Assembly (NCBI GenBank): GCA_028287225.1
Contig: JAQBPZ010000160.1
Coordinates: 1 to 25,551 of the forward strand
Origin: Gemmatimonadota bacterium
GTDB lineage: Bacteria; Gemmatimonadota; Gemmatimonadetes; Gemmatimonadales; Gemmatimonadaceae
Reading direction: 5' to 3'
DNA length: 25,551 nt
Under the pieces are notes generated by a model, which ran no database searches, was not told where the DNA came from, and was given only the letters and a program-made list of their open reading frames with translations. This document shows, in pieces, positions 8,552 to 17,057 of this stretch. The translations under genes and the position numbers were made by a program. The number at the start of each line of letters is the position of its first letter. Position 1 is the stretch's first letter.

Positions 8552-9808
8552 ATGTCCGCCTTCACGCAGCGCATCTTCAGCCTCAAGGAGGGCGTCACCA
8601 TCGCCCTCGACTCCATCCGTGCCAACCGGGTGCGGGCGGGGCTCACCATCCTCGGCATCGCCGTGGGCGTGTTCGTCGTCGTCGTGATCTCGGCGGCCAT
8701 CCACGGCATCAACGAGAGCGTGGCCAAGGACTTCGAGAGCACGGGACCGACGACCTTCTTCGTCACCCGCTATCCGCTCACGTTCGAGCGGTGCGACGGC
8801 ACCGACGCGACGTGCAAGTTCCTGCACAACCCGCCGCTGTCACTGGCGCACCTGGCCCAGATCGAACGGCTTCCCTCCGTCCGCGTCGCCGGCGCACGAC
8901 TCGACATGTCGCGCCCGGTGACGTACCGCGACAAGCGCGTGGCCGGCGTGCAGATCAGCGCGTTCACGGGAAACTGGCAGCAGATCGACGGGGGCGGCGA
9001 CCTCTTCCCGGGCCGGAACTTCACGCCCAACGAGGCCCGCGCGGGTGACCGCGTCGTCGTCGTGAGCGAGGAGCTGGCGAAGGGACTGTTCGGCGACTCC
9101 GACCCCGTGGACAAGAGCGTGAACCTGGGGGGGCAGCCGTTCCGCGTCCTCGGTGTCTACCACTACAAGGCGAGCTTCCTCGGCGGGGGCGACAGCCCGC
9201 GCGCCATCATCCCCATCGAGGCGGCGCGCAAGCACCTCGACGCGTCGTACCACGACCTCGGCCTCGCGGTCATCCCGGCGGCCGGCTCCACGCGCGCCGA
9301 GACGATCGACGACGTGATCGCGAGCCTGCGCGCCTTCAACGGGCTGCGCCCCGCCGCGGACAACAACTTCGGGATCGTCACGCAGGACCAGCTCTTCGAC
9401 GTCTACAACAAGATCTTCGGCACCTTCGCGCTGGTGATGGTGGTGCTGTCCGCCGTCGGGCTGATCGTGGGCGGCGTGGGCGTGGTGGCGATCATGATGA
9501 TCTCCGTCACCGAGCGGACGCGCGAGATCGGCGTGCGCAAGGCGCTCGGCGCCACGCGCGGCATCATCCTCTGGCAGTTCCTGGTGGAGGCGGTGACCCT
9601 CACGGGCATCGGCGCGATCATCGGCCTGGTGCTCGGCACGCTCGCCGCGATGCTCATCAAGGCCGCCACCCCCGTGGCCGCGAGCGTCCCGCCGCTTGCC
9701 GTGGTGGCCGCCCTCGCCTCGAGCTGCCTGACCGGCGTGCTCTTCGGCCTCCTGCCCGCGGCGAAGGCGTCCAAGCTTGATCCGGTGACGGCGCTGCGGT
9801 ACGAGTAA
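8552..9808 (+). CDS. MacB-like ABC permease p2 (first pair)
   Basis: The 418-residue permease has the same topology as p1: an N-terminal helix (about 29-50, LTILGIAVGVFVVVVISA), a large periplasmic domain, and a C-terminal FtsX domain with SVTERTREIGVRKALGATR. It is more similar to p4 than to p1. At residues 81-88 it carries CDGTDATC; p4 has CDGTVETC at exactly the same positions, while p1 and p3 lack it. This suggests a conserved periplasmic disulfide loop specific to this subunit type. The gene ends in TAC GAG TAA, and the downstream repeat element is built of the same ACGAGTA unit. Confidence 0.92.
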   Translation: MSAFTQRIFSLKEGVTIALDSIRANRVRAGLTILGIAVGVFVVVVISAAIHGINESVAKDFESTGPTTFFVTRYPLTFERCDGTDATCKFLHNPPLSLAHLAQIERLPSVRVAGARLDMSRPVTYRDKRVAGVQISAFTGNWQQIDGGGDLFPGRNFTPNEARAGDRVVVVSEELAKGLFGDSDPVDKSVNLGGQPFRVLGVYHYKASFLGGGDSPRAIIPIEAARKHLDASYHDLGLAVIPAAGSTRAETIDDVIASLRAFNGLRPAADNNFGIVTQDQLFDVYNKIFGTFALVMVVLSAVGLIVGGVGVVAIMMISVTERTREIGVRKALGATRGIILWQFLVEAVTLTGIGAIIGLVLGTLAAMLIKAATPVAASVPPLAVVAALASSCLTGVLFGLLPAAKASKLDPVTALRYE

Positions 9809-9813
9809 CAGAA

Positions 9814-10025
9814 TAACGAGTAACGAGTAACGAGTAACCTGCAGGGCGGCCTCCCGAGCGGATGTCACCCCGCGGGAGCGAGTGCAGCGAGCGAGTGTCG
9901 GGGTCACTGTCCCGTGCGTTGGGCTGGCCATGAGCACCGGACGCGATGCCCCGACGGCCTGCGGCTGCGGGGTGACACACCCGCCCGGGACGCCCCTCGA
10001 CTTACTCGTTACTCGTTACTCGTTA
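9814..10025 (+). repeat. Inverted-repeat element A with heptamer arms
   Basis: A perfect 24-bp inverted repeat (9814-9837 and 10002-10025) encloses about 165 bp. Each arm is three tandem copies of a 7-bp unit: AACGAGT on the left, ACTCGTT on the right. The core contains TGTCACCCC-type sequence (from about 9863), and 9921-9950 matches element C (21737-21766) in the opposite orientation at 26 of 30 positions. No convincing gene lies inside. It separates the two permease pairs of the export operon. Confidence 0.85.
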
Positions 10026-10032
10026 TGCAGTT

Positions 10033-10061
10033 CGAAACCTCTCCATGCGGGACGCCGTACG
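10033..10061 (+). promoter_or_regulatory. Second ECF-sigma-type promoter, for the p3/p4 permease pair
   Basis: CGAAAC (10033-10038) and CGTACG (10056-10061) are spaced by 17 bp; the extended core is GAAACC-N15-CCGTAC. The -10 end lies 30 nt before the p3 ATG, almost the same geometry as the tolC promoter (32 nt). It sits directly after repeat element A, so the second pair can be transcribed even if the element stops read-through. Motif and position only. Confidence 0.5.
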
Positions 10062-10091
10062 CCTCCACATCACCCTGTCCAGGCGTCCCGC

Positions 10092-11330
10092 ATGCCCTTC
10101 CACGAAGCGATCCGGCTCGCGCTCCAGCAGATCCGCGTGCAGAAGCTCAAGAGCTTCTTCACCCTGCTCGGCGTGATGATCGGGGTCATGTTCCTCATCG
10201 CCGTCATCTCCATCGTGACGGGCATGAGCAAGTACGTGGAGGAGGATTTCGCCGGGCGCGTGCTCGGTGCCAACACCTTCACGCTGCGTCGCTATCCGTG
10301 GTTCGGGAACAACACCACCGAGGAGCAGTGGCGCGAGTGGCAGCGGCGGCCCCGCGTCTATCACCGCGACGTGATGCTGGTGCGCAACGCCCTGCCGCAG
10401 GGCACGCGCTACGCCGTGGAGAGCCAGGAGACGCTGTGGGCCACGAGCCGCTACTCGCGGCCGCGCCAGGTGGAGGCGCACGCGGTGGAAGGGGACTACT
10501 TCACCATCAAGAAGTACGACCTGAGCTCCGGACGCGTCTTCACCCAGCAGGAGGCGGAGCTCGGCACGCCCGTCATCGTGATCGGCGACGAGGTCGCGAG
10601 CTTCTTCTTCGCCGGCCTCAACCCCATCGGTCGCGAGCTGCGCATCGGAGGCATCCCGTACACCGTCATCGGGGTCATCCAGCACCAGGGCAGCCTCTTC
10701 GGCCAGTCGCTCGACAAGACTGCCTTCGCCCCGTTCCAGTCGCCCCTGCACCGCCTGACGAACCCGCGCGGTGACATCGACGGCCTGCTCGTGCAGGCGC
10801 CGAACGACCTCATGATGCGCGACGCCATGGAGACGGTGCGCGAGGTCCTGCGCGGCCATCGCGGCCTGCGCCCCTCGGTGCCGGACGACTTCGTGATGGA
10901 GACCTCGGAGTCCGCGCTCGCCTCGTTCCGCCAGATCGAGAGCATCATGACGGTGGCCGGCACGGCCCTCCCCGCGATCGGCCTCGTGGTGGGCGGCATG
11001 GTCATCATGAACATCATGCTCGTCGCGGTGGCCGAGCGCACGCGCGAGATCGGCATCCGGAAGGCGCTCGGCGCGCGGCGCAAGGACATCCTCCGGCAGT
11101 TCCTCGTGGAGGCCGCCACGCTCAGCACCGCCGGCGCGGTGCTCGGCATCCTGCTCGGGATCCTCGGGGCCAAGATCATCCAGTGGAACACGCCGCTCCC
11201 CGCGGCCGTCGCGCCCTGGTCGCTCGTCGTCGCCACCCTGCTCGGCACCGTCGTCGGCATCGCCTCGGGGGTCTTCCCCGCCCGCAAGGCCGCTCGCCTG
11301 GACCCCATCGCGGCCCTGCGCCAGGAATAG
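10092..11330 (+). CDS. MacB-like ABC permease p3 (second pair)
   Basis: The 412-residue permease is the paralogue of p1. It shares the N-terminal AIRLALQQI and LKSFFTLLGVMIG, the periplasmic segment ending in an ETSESAL motif, and the C-terminal AERTREIGIRKALGARRKDI. The ATG at 10092 aligns with the p1 start; the open frame extends upstream through the repeat element to 9882, but that part has no family resemblance. An AGG lies 8-10 bp before the ATG. It probably pairs with p4, whose gene starts 2 bp after its stop. With no second ATPase nearby, it likely uses the one at 6497-7300. Confidence 0.92.
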   Translation: MPFHEAIRLALQQIRVQKLKSFFTLLGVMIGVMFLIAVISIVTGMSKYVEEDFAGRVLGANTFTLRRYPWFGNNTTEEQWREWQRRPRVYHRDVMLVRNALPQGTRYAVESQETLWATSRYSRPRQVEAHAVEGDYFTIKKYDLSSGRVFTQQEAELGTPVIVIGDEVASFFFAGLNPIGRELRIGGIPYTVIGVIQHQGSLFGQSLDKTAFAPFQSPLHRLTNPRGDIDGLLVQAPNDLMMRDAMETVREVLRGHRGLRPSVPDDFVMETSESALASFRQIESIMTVAGTALPAIGLVVGGMVIMNIMLVAVAERTREIGIRKALGARRKDILRQFLVEAATLSTAGAVLGILLGILGAKIIQWNTPLPAAVAPWSLVVATLLGTVVGIASGVFPARKAARLDPIAALRQE

Positions 11331-11332
11331 CC

Positions 11333-12604
<1,272 letters not shown>

Positions 12605-12607
12605 GAA

Positions 12608-12898
12608 GGATTAGGGATTGGGGATTAGGAACTGACCGGGATGCCACTCGGACCGTGCCGAGCGGATGTCATCCCACGAGCGCGCGCAGCGCGTCGAGTC
12701 GGGATCTGCCATCCCTGCGGAGGGGCCAGCCCCAGGCACGGGAGAGGATGTCCCGACACTCGGTCGCGGTGCTCCCTCCTGCGGGATGACAGCCGCCCGG
12801 GACGCCACGCGCCGACACGCGGGCCCACAGCTCGAGCGGCGCGCGCAGTGCCTGATCCCTGATCCCTAATCCCACTTCAATCCCCAATCCCCAATCCC
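12608..12898 (+). repeat. Inverted-repeat element B with heptamer arms (fills the 310-bp gap)
   Basis: The left arm is three 7-bp units, GGATTAG, GGATTGG, GGATTAG (12608-12628). The right side has two inverted blocks: CTGATCC-type heptamers (12852-12873) and AATCCCC heptamers (12879-12898). The 28 bp after the left arm (12630-12657) match element C (21678-21705) at 25 positions. The block 12731-12790 matches element C 21764-21824 nearly throughout. Inner TGTCATCCC and GGGATGACA are inverted. No gene is seen in this gap. Confidence 0.85.
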
Positions 12899-12902
12899 GT
12901 CG

Positions 12903-12908
12903 TATATT
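12903..12908 (+). promoter_or_regulatory. -10 element, likely leaderless promoter of the deacetylase-kynAB operon
   Basis: TATATT ends 6 bp before the ATG at 12915, placing the predicted transcription start at or next to the A of ATG. There is no Shine-Dalgarno site. No good -35 is seen; the heptamer array of element B occupies that position. A similar arrangement precedes the cysteine desulfurase gene. Confidence 0.45.
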
Positions 12909-12914
12909 CCCGCC

Positions 12915-13646
12915 ATGCCCCCCACCCCGGAGCCCATCTCGATCCTCGCGATCGTCGCGCATCGTGACGACGCCGAGCTGACCTGCGGGGGGACGCTCAT
13001 CAAGGCGGTCCGGCGCGGGCAGCGGACGGCGATCATCGACCTCACCTCGGGCGAGATGGGGACGCGCGGATCCGCCGCCCTGCGGCAGGCGGAGGCGGAG
13101 GCGGCGGCGGCGATCCTGGGGTGCAGCGCCCGCGAGTCGCTCGGGCTGCCCGATGCGGGCATCGAGAACACTCCCGCCACGCGGGAGCTGCTCGCGCGGG
13201 CCATTCGCCGCTTCCGGCCCCGCGTCGTCATCGCGCCCGCGCTGGAGGGGCGGCATCCGGACCACCGCGTTGCCGCGCAGCTCGTGCGCGACGCGTGCTT
13301 CGTGGCCGGCCTCGCGAAGGTGGCCCCCGACGTGCCGAAGCACCGCCCCCTGAAGATCCTGCACGCCCTCGCCTATCGGCAGGACTACGTGCGTCCGAGC
13401 TTCGTCGTGGACATCAGCGAGGAGTTCGAGCAGAAGATGGCGGCCATCCGCTGCTACGCGTCGCAGTTCGACGAGGCCCTCCAGGCGGGCGAGGTGTATC
13501 CCACCGGCGAGCCGCTGTACGACGTCATCACGCATCACGCCGCGACGTACGGCTCGCTCATTCGCACGCGGTACGGCGAGCCCTTCCTGACCACCGAGAT
13601 GATGCGCGTCGACGATGTCGCCGCGCTGGAGGTTGCCACGTTTTGA
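12915..13646 (+). CDS. PIG-L family zinc deacetylase, BshB1-like
   Basis: The 243-residue protein fits PIG-L/LmbE N-acetylglucosamine deacetylases. Closest in pattern is BshB1, which removes acetate from GlcNAc-malate in bacillithiol synthesis. The metal motif AHRDDAE (15-21) matches the family A-H-P-D-D-x-E, but proline is replaced by arginine (R17), leaving the His and Asp ligands. TSGEMGTRG (44-52) matches the TxGExGTRG motif typical of BshB proteins, and GLPD (77-80) and HPDH (114-117, the third metal ligand region) are also present. It is the first gene of a three-gene run with tryptophan catabolism genes, overlapping the next by 4 bp. The bacillithiol role is an inference from motifs; other bshA/bshC genes are not in the window. 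Confidence 0.82.
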   Translation: MPPTPEPISILAIVAHRDDAELTCGGTLIKAVRRGQRTAIIDLTSGEMGTRGSAALRQAEAEAAAAILGCSARESLGLPDAGIENTPATRELLARAIRRFRPRVVIAPALEGRHPDHRVAAQLVRDACFVAGLAKVAPDVPKHRPLKILHALAYRQDYVRPSFVVDISEEFEQKMAAIRCYASQFDEALQAGEVYPTGEPLYDVITHHAATYGSLIRTRYGEPFLTTEMMRVDDVAALEVATF

Positions 13647-14419
13647 GCGACTCCCACGCCAACGGCACCAACGAGGTGACCTACGGGTCGTACCTCGCGC
13701 TCGAGCAGATCCTGGCGCTCCAGCATCCGCGGTCGCAGCACCCCGACGAGCTGCTGTTCATCATCGTGCACCAGTCGAGCGAGCTGTGGTTCAAGGAGAT
13801 CCTGCACGAGATGGATCTGCTGATCGACAGCATGACACGGCACCAGCCGGAGTTCGCCCTGTTCCGGATGGGGCGCATCAACGCGCTCATGCGCATCGTC
13901 TCCGCGCAGCTCGCGGCGCTGGAGACCCTGCCGCCGCAGCACTTCGCCGAGTTCCGCACGCACCTCGGCAGCTCCAGCGGGTCGCAGAGCGTGCAGTTCC
14001 GCGCCATCGAGGCCGCGTCCGGACTGCGCGAGCCGCACTTCATGCAGGTGCTCTCGGAGCATGGGCCCATCCCGCCGGTGGTCCAGCGGGCGCTCGAGCG
14101 CCCCGCGCTCCAGGAGTTGTTCCTGGCGCTCCTCGCCGCGGAGGGCACCGAGCTCGAAGGCCTCTACACGGGCGACAGGCCGACCGTGCTGTTCTTCCTG
14201 GCCGAGGCGATGCTCGAGTACGAGCAGCAGTTCGGGCAGTGGCGCTTCCAGCACGTCCAGCTCGTGGAGCGCATCCTGGGCCCGATGACGGGCGGCACCG
14301 GCGGCACCCTGGGGGCCAAGTACCTCGCGCGGACCATCGACCAGAAGTTCTTCCCGGCGCTGTGGGCGGTGCGCGCGAGGTTCTACGGCAGCGCCGCCCC
14401 GGCGCCCCACGCTCCCTAA
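13643..14419 (+). CDS. kynA: Tryptophan 2,3-dioxygenase
   Basis: The 258-residue haem enzyme opens the indole ring of tryptophan to N-formylkynurenine. I choose the TTG at 13643: it overlaps the upstream stop (TTGA) and has GGAGG 10 bp before it (13628-13632). Family marks include VTYGSYL near the N-terminus, FIIVHQSSELWFKE with the active-site His (H43), FRTHLG with the substrate-binding Arg (R105), QWRFQHVQLVERILG with the proximal haem His (H204), and GGTGGTLGAKYL. Spacing agrees with the Xanthomonas enzyme (H55, R117, H240). One oddity: the usual SGFQS motif reads SGSQS (112-116). The next gene encodes the following pathway enzyme, 7 bp downstream. Confidence 0.94.
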   Translation: MSDSHANGTNEVTYGSYLALEQILALQHPRSQHPDELLFIIVHQSSELWFKEILHEMDLLIDSMTRHQPEFALFRMGRINALMRIVSAQLAALETLPPQHFAEFRTHLGSSSGSQSVQFRAIEAASGLREPHFMQVLSEHGPIPPVVQRALERPALQELFLALLAAEGTELEGLYTGDRPTVLFFLAEAMLEYEQQFGQWRFQHVQLVERILGPMTGGTGGTLGAKYLARTIDQKFFPALWAVRARFYGSAAPAPHAP

Positions 14420-14426
14420 GGCGGCC

Positions 14427-15056
14427 GTGACGCGCGTCCTCCGGGACATCTCCGTGCTGGTGCGGTCCGGCACCCCGGAGTGGCCGGGCGACGTGCCCTT
14501 CACCTGCGGATGGACCTGCCGCATCTCGGCTGGCGCGGCCATCAACCTGTCGTCCACCGCGGGGAGCCCGCACGTGGGGACGCATGCCGACGCCCCCCTG
14601 CACGTGCGCGACGGCTGGCCGGCCAGCGATGCGCTTCCGCTCGACGCCTTCCTCGGCGACGCCTTGGTGCTCGACGTGGAGCGGTCGCCGGACGGTGTGC
14701 TGCCCCTGCGCGCCGACGACCCGCGGCTGGTGGGGGTGCGTCGGCTGCTCCTCCGCACCGGCCGGACGATCGCGTCAGGCGCCTTTCCGGACGCCTGGCC
14801 GGTGCTCGACCCGACGGTCGCCGGCGCGCTGGCGGCAGGGGGGCTGCGGCTGCTCGGCGTGGACGCGCCCTCCGTGGACGAGCGCGAGAGCAAGTCGCTC
14901 GCGGTGCACCATGCGCTGTTCGCCGGAGGCGCATGGATCCTGGAGAACCTCGACCTGCGCCATGTTCCACCTGGCCGCTACGAGCTGCTCGCCCTTCCCC
15001 AGCGGCTGGACGGCCTTGACGCGGCGCCCGTGCGCGCGGTGCTGAGAGAGCTGTAA
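14427..15056 (+). CDS. kynB: Kynurenine formamidase (cyclase family)
   Basis: The 209-residue cyclase-family hydrolase would convert N-formylkynurenine to kynurenine and formate, the step after the dioxygenase encoded just upstream. Family motifs are DISVLV (7-12), the TPEWPGD segment (16-22) and the metal-binding HVGTHADAPLH (49-59). The conserved GVDAPSVDERES near residue 150 and a C-terminal ENLDL segment also fit. Start is a GTG preceded by AAGGCGG. The gene is probably last in the transcript; no kynureninase gene lies nearby. The 106 bp to the convergent gene contain a GGTG/CACC-bounded sequence followed by TTTAT (about 15070-15094), too weak to call a terminator. Confidence 0.92.
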   Translation: MTRVLRDISVLVRSGTPEWPGDVPFTCGWTCRISAGAAINLSSTAGSPHVGTHADAPLHVRDGWPASDALPLDAFLGDALVLDVERSPDGVLPLRADDPRLVGVRRLLLRTGRTIASGAFPDAWPVLDPTVAGALAAGGLRLLGVDAPSVDERESKSLAVHHALFAGGAWILENLDLRHVPPGRYELLALPQRLDGLDAAPVRAVLREL

Positions 15057-15162
15057 CCGCAAGGCGCCAGCGGTGTTGCAGTGTTGCACCTTTATCTCAC
15101 GCCGAATTCCGGAGTCTGATGGGGACGGAGGCGAGCGTCGAACGGCCACGCGACCTGTTCCG

Positions 15163-15753
15163 TCACTGCAGCCGGGGTAGCACGTCGATCCGCACCTCGG
15201 CCATCACGCAGGTGCCGGTCACCCGCAGTCTCGGCGCGCCGTAGTCCGGCCACCCGGATGCCTCGGCCTCGTTCCGCACCGCGCCCATGAAGGGGCTGAC
15301 CCCGCACTCCACGACGACTTCCGGCGGCACGATGATCCGGACGTTCGCCATGATCGCCGTGAGGTCGATCTCCCCGGCTGGGGGCAGGTTCGCGAACCGC
15401 AGGTCGAGCCGCACCTCGCTCATCACGGCGCGGACGGCGAGCAGCGGGGGCACGGTCCACCCGCCGGTGCGCGACGTGGAGCTCATCACCGCCAGGATGC
15501 GCACCTCGCGGGCGGCGATGGCGTGGGCCGCCGGCCGTGCGACCGCGCGGGGAGCGGAGAGCTCGGCCATCAGGTGGCCGATCATCGTCACGTCGTCGGC
15601 GGAGGTCAGCCACTTGAGCCGGGCCTCGAACTCGGCCTCGCCCAGGCTCTCGTCGGCATAGCGGTCCGTCAGCAGGGCAATGGCGCGCTCCCGCGCCCGC
15701 AGCAGGCCGGCGTCGGGGAGCGGGGCCGAGTAGTCGGGCGGCGTGTATGGCAT
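15163..15753 (-). CDS. DUF1707 plus LiaF-like C-terminal domain protein
   Basis: The 196-residue protein has an N-terminal DUF1707 module (about 15-65, with LRARERAIALLTDRYADE and the alternating acidic pattern of the family). A C-terminal domain follows (about 84-165) like the cell-wall-active antibiotic response domain of LiaF/VraT proteins (repeating V-R-I/L strands, AVMSEVRLDL, IIVPPEVVVE). No membrane helix or signal peptide is seen, so it is probably cytoplasmic. In Firmicutes LiaF modulates envelope-stress signalling; whether this protein does so is unknown. It diverges from the cysteine desulfurase gene, and an ECF-type promoter sits just before its start. Confidence 0.82.
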   Translation of the reverse strand: MPYTPPDYSAPLPDAGLLRARERAIALLTDRYADESLGEAEFEARLKWLTSADDVTMIGHLMAELSAPRAVARPAAHAIAAREVRILAVMSSTSRTGGWTVPPLLAVRAVMSEVRLDLRFANLPPAGEIDLTAIMANVRIIVPPEVVVECGVSPFMGAVRNEAEASGWPDYGAPRLRVTGTCVMAEVRIDVLPRLQ

Positions 15754-15760
15754 GGGGGGC

Positions 15761-15788
15761 TGTACGGGGGGTGGGAGCCGCGGGTTCC
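15761..15788 (-). promoter_or_regulatory. ECF-sigma-type promoter of the LiaF-like gene
   Basis: On the minus strand GGAACC (15788-15783) and CGTACA (15766-15761) are 16 bp apart; extended core GAACC-N15-CCGTAC. It matches the sites upstream of tolC and p3. The -10 lies only 7 bp before the ATG, so the transcript would be nearly leaderless. Confidence 0.5.
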
Positions 15789-15874
15789 AGGATCAGTCTG
15801 ACGAACGATGGACCGACGCTCACGGCAGCTCGAGCCGACCCGCCCGGCCGCCACCCCCCGCCGTCCCGAACCAT

Positions 15875-15880
15875 TATCTT
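15875..15880 (+). promoter_or_regulatory. -10 element, likely leaderless promoter of the desulfurase-mnmA operon
   Basis: TATCTT ends 7 bp before the ATG at 15888, so transcription should begin at the start codon. There is no Shine-Dalgarno site and no clear TTGACA-like -35. The layout copies that of the deacetylase gene at 12915. Confidence 0.4.
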
Positions 15881-15887
15881 TCACGTC

Positions 15888-17054
15888 ATGCCCGAGCCCA
15901 TCTACCTGGACCACGCCGCTACCACGCCGGTGCGTGCCGAAGTCCTCGACGCCATGCAGCCGTACTTCGGTCCGCGCTTCGGCAATCCCTCCAGCGTGCA
16001 TCGCTGGGGGCGCGAGGCGCGGGCGGCGCTCGACGAGGCGCGGGAGCGGCTCGCCCGATGTCTTGGCGCCTCGCCGGACGAGGTCTGCTTCACGTCCTGC
16101 GGCACCGAGGCCGACAACATGGCGGTGCTCGGCGTCTGGCGCGCTCGCCGCGCCGAGGGGCGGCCGGGCGTCGTCGCCACGCCCATCGAGCACAAGGCCG
16201 TGCTCGCCGCGGCGCACGAGATCGCGGCGGAGGGCGGCCACGAGCGGCTCCTGGCCATCTCCGACGATGGCCTCGTGGACGAGGCATCCTTCGAGTCGCT
16301 GGTGCGCGAGGACGTGGCCGTGTGCTCGGTGATGTGGGTGAACAACGAGATCGGCGTGGTGCAGGACATCGCGCGGCTCGCGGGGATCGCCCGCGCTCGC
16401 GGCGTGGTGTTCCACACCGACGCGGTGCAGGCCTTCGGCAAGGTCGACGTCGACGCACGGCGCACGCCCTTCGACCTGGCCAGCGTGAGCGGCCACAAGA
16501 TCGGCGCACCCAAGGGGATCGGGGCGCTCTACATCCGCCGCGGCACCCCGATGCAGGCGCTGATGTTCGGCGGAGCGCAGGACCGCGGGCGCCGGCCGGG
16601 CACGGAGAACGTGGCGATGGCGGTGGGGCTCGCGCGCGCCGCGGAGCTGGCGGTGGCGGAGCGCGAGCACGAATGGACCACGCTCGCGGCGCTGCGCGAC
16701 CGGCTCGAGGCGGCGTTCGTCGAGCGCATCCCGGACGTCGTCATCCACGGCCGTGGAGCGCCGCGCGCGCCCCACATCACCAATGTCTCGGTCCCGGGCA
16801 CCGACAGCGAGTCGCTGCTCATGGCCCTGGACCTGCGCGGCGTGGCGTGCTCCGCGGGCTCCGCCTGCCAGAGCGGCGCGATCACCCCGTCGCACGTGCT
16901 GAGCGCCCTCGGCGTGGCACCCGACCTCGCGAGCGCCGCGGTGCGCATGAGCCTCGGTGCCCTCACGACCGCCGCCGACATCGACCGCGTGGCGGAGCTG
17001 TTTCCGATGCTCGTGGCGAAGGCGCGCGGCCTCGCCGCGGCGCCGGCCCGGTAG
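15888..17054 (+). CDS. Cysteine desulfurase, class V aminotransferase (IscS/NifS/YrvO group)
   Basis: The 388-residue PLP enzyme takes sulfur from cysteine as a persulfide. The start at 15888 gives the canonical YLDHAATTP N-terminus; an upstream in-frame start at 15747 would add 47 unrelated residues. Key residues are H103 (in EHKAV), D178 and Q181 (HTDAVQ), the PLP-binding K204 (SGHKIGAPKG) and the persulfide cysteine C327 in CSAGSACQSG (321-330). The short active-site loop fits the class I (IscS-like) type. The mnmA gene follows after 3 bp with no iscU nearby, so, as in the Bacillus yrvO-mnmA pair, it is probably dedicated to tRNA thiolation. This last point is inference. Confidence 0.94.
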   Translation: MPEPIYLDHAATTPVRAEVLDAMQPYFGPRFGNPSSVHRWGREARAALDEARERLARCLGASPDEVCFTSCGTEADNMAVLGVWRARRAEGRPGVVATPIEHKAVLAAAHEIAAEGGHERLLAISDDGLVDEASFESLVREDVAVCSVMWVNNEIGVVQDIARLAGIARARGVVFHTDAVQAFGKVDVDARRTPFDLASVSGHKIGAPKGIGALYIRRGTPMQALMFGGAQDRGRRPGTENVAMAVGLARAAELAVAEREHEWTTLAALRDRLEAAFVERIPDVVIHGRGAPRAPHITNVSVPGTDSESLLMALDLRGVACSAGSACQSGAITPSHVLSALGVAPDLASAAVRMSLGALTTAADIDRVAELFPMLVAKARGLAAAPAR

Positions 17055-17057
17055 CCG

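Noticed and set aside
9814..9838. Tandem heptamers as a CRISPR or short array
   Set aside because: Units are 7 bp without spacers, and each array has an inverted partner; this is not CRISPR architecture.
9882..10091. Upstream in-frame extension of p3
   Set aside because: The region is repeat element A and promoter; the ATG at 10092 aligns with the p1 start.
15070..15094. Possible terminator after kynB
   Set aside because: Only a 4-bp GGTG/CACC pairing with a weak T-rich tail; the two TTGCA copies are direct, not inverted.
15747..15887. Upstream in-frame extension of the cysteine desulfurase
   Set aside because: It overlaps the divergent gene's promoter and adds residues with no family match, while the ATG at 15888 gives the canonical N-terminus.
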